DNA of 24,674 bases from an uncultured Ruminococcus sp. (lineage in GTDB: Bacteria; Bacillota; Clostridia; Oscillospirales; Acutalibacteraceae): assembly GCA_902767175.1 (NCBI GenBank), contig CACXGH010000155.1:1-24674 (forward strand), in the 5' to 3' direction. Positions 20,568-24,674 of this stretch are shown here, piece after piece. Both the position numbers and the translations under genes were made by a program. Position 1 is the first letter of the stretch; each line of letters begins with the position of its first letter. The notes beneath the pieces were generated by a model, which worked only from the letters and a program-made list of their open reading frames with translations, was not told where the DNA came from and made no database searches.

Positions 20568-20903
20568 GAAAAAAATGCAGCACACTGCGCTTTATTCCGA
20601 TTTCAGGAAGCTGTGCCTGAACCCATTTCCTGTTTTTCGTCAGCAATTCTTTATCAGGTTATACAAATGGACCTCAGGCTGCCTGTCAGTTGTCAAGGAA
20701 ATCTGATGTAAGATAGAGAAAAAGGACAAGCAAGACAGTCTCCGAGCCGTATGGCGTGTTTTATTAAGCGGTTCATTTATATTTTCCGCCGATGATCATG
20801 CTCCGCTCAGATGCGATGACAGGTATAATATATTATTTGTATATTTCAGTATTTTTCAGACTTTACTACCAATACACAATTATAACCATAATTTAACAGT
20901 TTG
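20568..20903. other. Intergenic gap without a supported gene
   Basis: This is the space between the divergent ABC-operon and MATE promoters. No frame here has both a ribosome binding site and a recognisable product, and I see no strong hairpin or repeat. A TATAAT at about 20830 has no matching -35 box. Confidence 0.5.
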
Positions 20904-20932
20904 TTGACACTCCACCCAAAATGATATAAACT
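20904..20932 (+). promoter_or_regulatory. Promoter for the MATE transporter gene
   Basis: TTGACA (20904-20909), 17 bases and TAAACT (20927-20932) lie about 45 bases before the ATG; an alternative TATAAA would give a 15-base spacer. The pairing is the same TTGACA/TAAACT as in the divergent ABC operon, but the palindromic operator is absent here. Confidence 0.65.
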
Positions 20933-20977
20933 GATATCTATAACAATACAGATTAATTAACAAAAGGAAAGGTCAGA

Positions 20978-22342
20978 ATGAATTCAAAGAAAGATAGAAG
21001 AATATACAATCTCAGCGAAGAAAACCCTGTGAAAGCAGTTCTGAAAATGGGAGTTCCGCTTATAGCAGGAATGTTCATTATGGTGCTGTATAACCTTGTA
21101 GATACCTTTTTCATCGGGCTTATGAACGATGACTACTGTCTCGCTGCGGTTAATCTTGCCTATCCGATAATGATGATATCCGTAGCCGTCTCAAATATGG
21201 TAGGAACGGGTGCATCGTCACTGATTGCGAGATGTCTTGGTGCTGAGGACAAACCAAAAGCCGAATATACACTTACAACGGGCATACTCCTCACTGCTAT
21301 AGGCAGTATTCTTATCACACTGCTCGGAATAATTTTTCTCCCGATGATAGTAGTCATGCTGGGTGCGAAGGAAAATACATACAACTATACCGAACAGTAT
21401 GTTCTTATACTGCTTATAGGCAATGTTTTCACTATGGGCAACTACACTCTCGGACAGCTTCTCAGAAGTGAAGGCTCGGTAAAATACTCTATAGTCGGTA
21501 TGATGGCAGGTACAGCAGCAAACATTGTGCTTGACCCTCTGTTCATATTCACCTTCAATATGGGCATAAGCGGAGCTGCAATAGCTACAGTCATAGGAAA
21601 CGCATTGGGTACTGCAGTATCGCTGCTTTTCTATTTCCGCAGAAAGACACTCCTTCGTCCTTCTGCAAAATACCTTCGTCCGAATGCATCAATCATCGGG
21701 GAGATTTTCCGTGTAGGTATTCCTGCATCATTAGAAACTCTCCTTACCTCCGCAGCATATATAATCAACAATAACCTTGCCGTCTCATACGGAGAGCTTA
21801 CCGTTGCGGCTATGGGCATAGCACAGAAGATACTCACCCTCGGAAATTATATATATCAGGGCTTCGCATCGGGTACTCAGCCGATAATGGGCTACAACTA
21901 CGGGGCTAAGAACTTCAAACGAATGCTTGGTGTATTGAGAGCAGGCATTGCCGTTGTAAGCACTGCAGAGCTTGCTGTAATGGCGATATACGGCATCTTT
22001 GCTCCGCTGCTCATCTCCATATTTACCGATTCTGCAGAGGTAATATCAATCGGTGCGGTTGTACTTCGGGCTGTTATGCTGATACTTCCGTTTGTGGGTG
22101 CAACTTCCATGAGCCGTATGTCATTTCAGGCAATGGGCAAACCTAAGTATGCATTTACAATTACTCTTATCAGACAATTGGGTCTGTATGTTCCTCTGCT
22201 GCTTCTGCTGAATCATCTTTTCGGCTTCAGCGGACTGATATGCGCCCAGCCGGTAACGGAACTAATAATGATGTTCGTATCAGTATGGCTGCTTTTCAGA
22301 ACTATACGCAAAGAAGAAAAGAGATTTTCCTCAGAAAAATAA
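20978..22342 (+). CDS. MATE-family efflux transporter
   Basis: The 454-residue protein has the length and hydrophobic pattern of a MATE exporter, two bundles of six membrane helices. The N terminus N-P-V-K-A-V-L-K-M-G-V-P-L-I-A-G-M (16-32) and L-V-D-T-F-F-I-G-L (40-48) are family hallmarks (the P-x-x-x-x-x-x and D-x-x-F-I-G pattern of helix 1). G-T-G-A-S-S-L-I-A-R-C-L-G (77-89) lies in helix 2. The second half repeats the theme: G-I-P-A-S-L-E-T-L-L (247-256) and G-T-Q-P-I-M-G-Y-N-Y-G-A-K-N (302-315). These proteins export drugs or metabolites by sodium or proton antiport; its substrate cannot be read. AAAGGAAAGG stands 5 bases before the ATG. It appears monocistronic with a terminator after it. 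Confidence 0.94.
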   Translation: MNSKKDRRIYNLSEENPVKAVLKMGVPLIAGMFIMVLYNLVDTFFIGLMNDDYCLAAVNLAYPIMMISVAVSNMVGTGASSLIARCLGAEDKPKAEYTLTTGILLTAIGSILITLLGIIFLPMIVVMLGAKENTYNYTEQYVLILLIGNVFTMGNYTLGQLLRSEGSVKYSIVGMMAGTAANIVLDPLFIFTFNMGISGAAIATVIGNALGTAVSLLFYFRRKTLLRPSAKYLRPNASIIGEIFRVGIPASLETLLTSAAYIINNNLAVSYGELTVAAMGIAQKILTLGNYIYQGFASGTQPIMGYNYGAKNFKRMLGVLRAGIAVVSTAELAVMAIYGIFAPLLISIFTDSAEVISIGAVVLRAVMLILPFVGATSMSRMSFQAMGKPKYAFTITLIRQLGLYVPLLLLLNHLFGFSGLICAQPVTELIMMFVSVWLLFRTIRKEEKRFSSEK

Positions 22343-22382
22343 TCATATAAGTATCCGGAAAAACATAACAGACCAAAAAGAA

Positions 22383-22425
22383 ACTCCTCACTGCCGCTGA
22401 ATTTGCAGCAGTGAGGAGTATTTTA
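22383..22425. terminator. Bidirectional rho-independent terminator
   Basis: ACTCCTCACTGC (22383-22394) pairs perfectly with GCAGTGAGGAGT (22408-22419) around a 13-base loop. On the plus strand ATTTTAATT follows, ending the MATE gene. On the minus strand TTTCTTTTT follows, which can end the converging repeat-protein gene at 22556. Confidence 0.9.
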
Positions 22426-22555
22426 ATTATTGTGTCTTTTAATACTATCTCCGGCGTTAAATCCCACATAACTACACTGACGTTTCTGCCTCGTTCAGCG
22501 AAATTTTACGCAAAGATCAGTTTATCCGACTATAAGCAGGTTTATATTACGAAAC

Positions 22556-24674
22556 TCAGGAAACACTTACTCTGAAATATCTCTTAACTACAGTGCCGTC
22601 AGTGTCTTTAGCAATAACACATACGTTATAAACACCGGTTTTGTCAAAACTGAGAGCAGCATCAGTAATATCGCTGTATTTCTGCTTGACCGTCCATTTT
22701 GTTTCGTTGATCTTTTTGCAGAATATACCATAGACGATCTCTCCTGCACCGCCTTCAGACGAACAAATTACGTTTATTTTTTCATCTGACGCAGTCTTAT
22801 ATGCAGACAGCCTTGATGTGTTACGGAACGAACCGGCCGAAGCCTTGACACGGAAATATTTCTTGACCGCAGTTCCGTTTCCGTCATAGACAATCACGCA
22901 TACATCAAACCAGCCTGTTGATGTAAATGAAAGCTCAACATCAGAATCTGTGTCCTTGTACTGCTTAACTGCCCAACCGGTATCCGCACCTCTCTTATAC
23001 AATACGCTGTATTTACGTTCTGTATCAGTAAAATCGGCAGAACAATGCACTGTCAGCTTTTCATTCACTTCGACCTCTGAAGAAGAAATTACCGAAGTGT
23101 TTATCACAGAGCCGCCAGAAACAGTTATACGGAAGTATTTCTTTATTACCTTACCCTCCGCATCATAGGCTTTAATGCAGATATCATGCATGCCCGTTGC
23201 CTCAAATATAATATCAACGTTTTCGTCCGTTTTCATGTACTGCTTTACAGTCCAATTTGAATCGTAGACTCTCTTGTAAAGAACGCTGTACTTATATTCT
23301 CCGCTGCCGCCGTCAGCCGAACACCTTACAGTAAGCGGAGCATTTGTGCGTACATCATCTGTTGACAGTGTCGAATTGTTTTTAAATATGCCTTCGGAAA
23401 CATCAACACGGAAGTACTTCTTGATGATAGTACCGTCAGAATCATGTGCTCTTACACATATATCATGAATGCCTGTTTCAGTAAATGAAATATCTGCATT
23501 CTGATTGCTGCTCATATACTGCTTGATTGTCCATCTTGTCTCATCTGCTCTCTTATAGCATACATCATACTTATAATCACCTGAGCCTTTTTCAGCAGAG
23601 CAGGTTACAGAAACAGCTTCATTTGATGCCGCTGTTTCCGATGATATTACAGATGTATTTATAAATACTCCTTCTGAAACATTTACGGTAAAATATTTTT
23701 TTGCAACTGTGCCTTCACCGTCATACGCCTTAACGCATACATCATGTAATCCCGTTTCAGTGAATGAAAGCTCCACGTTCTCATTTGCGTCCATATACTG
23801 CCGGACTGTCCAGAGTACGTCATCTGCTCTCTTATAGCATACATCGAATTTATATTCGCCTTGTCCGCCTTTAGCTGAACATATCACCGTTACAGCTTCA
23901 TTGGTCAAAGCTGTTTCCGATGATAATTTTGAAGTATTTTTCAAAGAATGATCGGGGATCTCCTCAAATACCTCTTTAACGGTAACAGTCTTGACAGAAC
24001 CTTCCCTGACAAGCTCAATGACTGCACTCTGTGTTTCCTCAGCGGTAGTTTTCAGCTCATCATTGACCTTCCAGCCCTTGAATTCATAGCCTTCCCTGTC
24101 TGTTACTGTCGGAACTGAATAAGAAGTGAAAGTTTCGGCATAAACTGTTTCGGCAGATTCGTTTTCATCGCCGTCAATATATACCAGCGAAACAACTGTA
24201 AGCCACTTCTGAACAAGCTCAATATTTTCCGTTACAGCAGTATCGAAATCATATTCCTTGCCATTCAGATACCAGCCGGCAAATTTATAGCCCTTTCTTT
24301 CAGGTTCAGGTGTAGGTTTCACAACCTTATTGCCGTATTTCACTTTTTCAGAACCTATAAGGCTGCCTTCGTCTGTTTTGAATATAACCGTATATTCATT
24401 AATTATTTCATTAAATTCGGCTGTATATGTTGCTTCTTCTGTTACTGCTGTTATTTCAGGCGACCAGCCCTTGAATTCATAGCTGTACTGTGCGTTTCCC
24501 TCTTTCACGGGTGTTTCCCCTGTGTAAACAGGTGTCTCGCCGTACTCTGCATCACCGCTTTGAAGCACTGTGCCGTCATAGTTTTTAAAGGTAACTGTAT
24601 ACTTATTTACGACCTCATTATATTCGGCTGTATATGTTGCTTCTTCTGTTACTGCTGTTATTTCAGGCGACCAG
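22556..24674 (-). CDS. Secreted repeat protein with Flg_new and 93-aa Ig-like repeats (5' end outside window)
   Basis: The open frame runs off the window, so the first part, including any signal peptide, is missing; a GTG at 24568 is an internal codon, not a start. Visible parts are two Flg_new (Listeria-Bacteroides) type repeats with W-S-P-E-I-T-A-V-T-E-E-A-T-Y-T-A-E and G-Y-x-F-x-G-W lines, then five repeats of exactly 93 residues up to the stop (the last is 92). Each repeat has W-T-[VI]-[KR]-Q, D-[VI]-C-[VI] and K-K-Y-F-x-V; they are homologous to the 92-residue repeats of the protein at 9820-15093. Cysteines at repeat positions 24 and 72 occur in all five. No anchor motif is seen at the C terminus. 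A cell-surface role is inferred. The bidirectional terminator at 22383-22425 closes it. Confidence 0.88.
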   Translation of the reverse strand, partial: WSPEITAVTEEATYTAEYNEVVNKYTVTFKNYDGTVLQSGDAEYGETPVYTGETPVKEGNAQYSYEFKGWSPEITAVTEEATYTAEFNEIINEYTVIFKTDEGSLIGSEKVKYGNKVVKPTPEPERKGYKFAGWYLNGKEYDFDTAVTENIELVQKWLTVVSLVYIDGDENESAETVYAETFTSYSVPTVTDREGYEFKGWKVNDELKTTAEETQSAVIELVREGSVKTVTVKEVFEEIPDHSLKNTSKLSSETALTNEAVTVICSAKGGQGEYKFDVCYKRADDVLWTVRQYMDANENVELSFTETGLHDVCVKAYDGEGTVAKKYFTVNVSEGVFINTSVISSETAASNEAVSVTCSAEKGSGDYKYDVCYKRADETRWTIKQYMSSNQNADISFTETGIHDICVRAHDSDGTIIKKYFRVDVSEGIFKNNSTLSTDDVRTNAPLTVRCSADGGSGEYKYSVLYKRVYDSNWTVKQYMKTDENVDIIFEATGMHDICIKAYDAEGKVIKKYFRITVSGGSVINTSVISSSEVEVNEKLTVHCSADFTDTERKYSVLYKRGADTGWAVKQYKDTDSDVELSFTSTGWFDVCVIVYDGNGTAVKKYFRVKASAGSFRNTSRLSAYKTASDEKINVICSSEGGAGEIVYGIFCKKINETKWTVKQKYSDITDAALSFDKTGVYNVCVIAKDTDGTVVKRYFRVSVS
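24415..24674. repeat. Tandem DNA repeat, 207-bp period, inside the Flg_new region
   Basis: The 53 bases at 24415-24467 recur without a mismatch at 24622-24674, where the window ends. The period of 207 bp equals 69 codons, one Flg_new unit. The intervening parts differ more, so exact identity is local. More units may lie beyond the edge. Confidence 0.9.

Noticed and set aside
22556..24674. CRISPR array or noncoding tandem repeat
   Set aside because: The periodicity is in codons (93 residues, or 69 codons) within one uninterrupted frame; it is protein repeat structure.

Overview
The window looks like a chromosomal segment of a low-to-moderate-GC anaerobic Firmicute, most likely an Oscillospiraceae/Ruminococcus-type gut or rumen bacterium. 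This is inferred from Clostridia-style GGAGG ribosome binding sites, TTGACA/TATAAT promoters, long Big_2/Flg_new surface proteins, DUF2325, an S1-domain protein and RadC paralogues. I cannot confirm the species. I see no rRNA, tRNA, CRISPR array, phage gene or transposase.

Layout. (1) 1-85 and about 2311-2538: two copies of a GC-rich multi-hairpin intergenic repeat; the first is cut by the window edge. Between them lie a thioredoxin-fold protein with a WCVQS active site (-), a DUF4870/Tic20-like membrane protein (-), an S1-domain protein (+) and a geneless stretch ending in a strong terminator. (2) 2637-3812: a RadC paralogue that has lost its metal-binding histidines, plus a small secreted/membrane protein, in one + unit closed by a terminator. 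(3) 9733-3842, minus strand: an apparent operon with a consensus promoter. It encodes an AAA_28-CYTH fusion ATPase (the arrangement seen in eukaryotic Ttd14), two unrecognised helical proteins (338 and 674 aa, the second very acidic) and perhaps a vWA-domain lipoprotein. This is the best candidate for an undescribed system. (4) 15247-9769: a single 1757-aa secreted protein with Ig-like (Big_2), MBG-like and Cys-rich modules, then six repeats of exactly 92 residues. Its 118-nt leader can fold into a two-stem structure. (5) 17083-15322: a second RadC with an intact JAMM motif, followed by an HSL-type esterase. (6) 20567-17116: a DUF2325 protein, an ABC ATPase and a MacB/FtsX-like permease, behind a promoter with an 18-bp palindromic operator at the expected start site. 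(7) 20904-22425: a MATE transporter (+). (8) 22556-24674: the 3' part of a second secreted protein with Flg_new repeats and five 93-residue repeats homologous to those of the 1757-aa protein, but carrying an Ig-like pair of cysteines.

Together the genes suggest a free-living anaerobe investing in surface display (two large repeat proteins, a vWA lipoprotein) and export/efflux (ABC, MATE). The helical-protein operon has no function that can be read from its sequence. Starts were chosen by ribosome binding sites, so several coding regions are shorter than the longest open frame.
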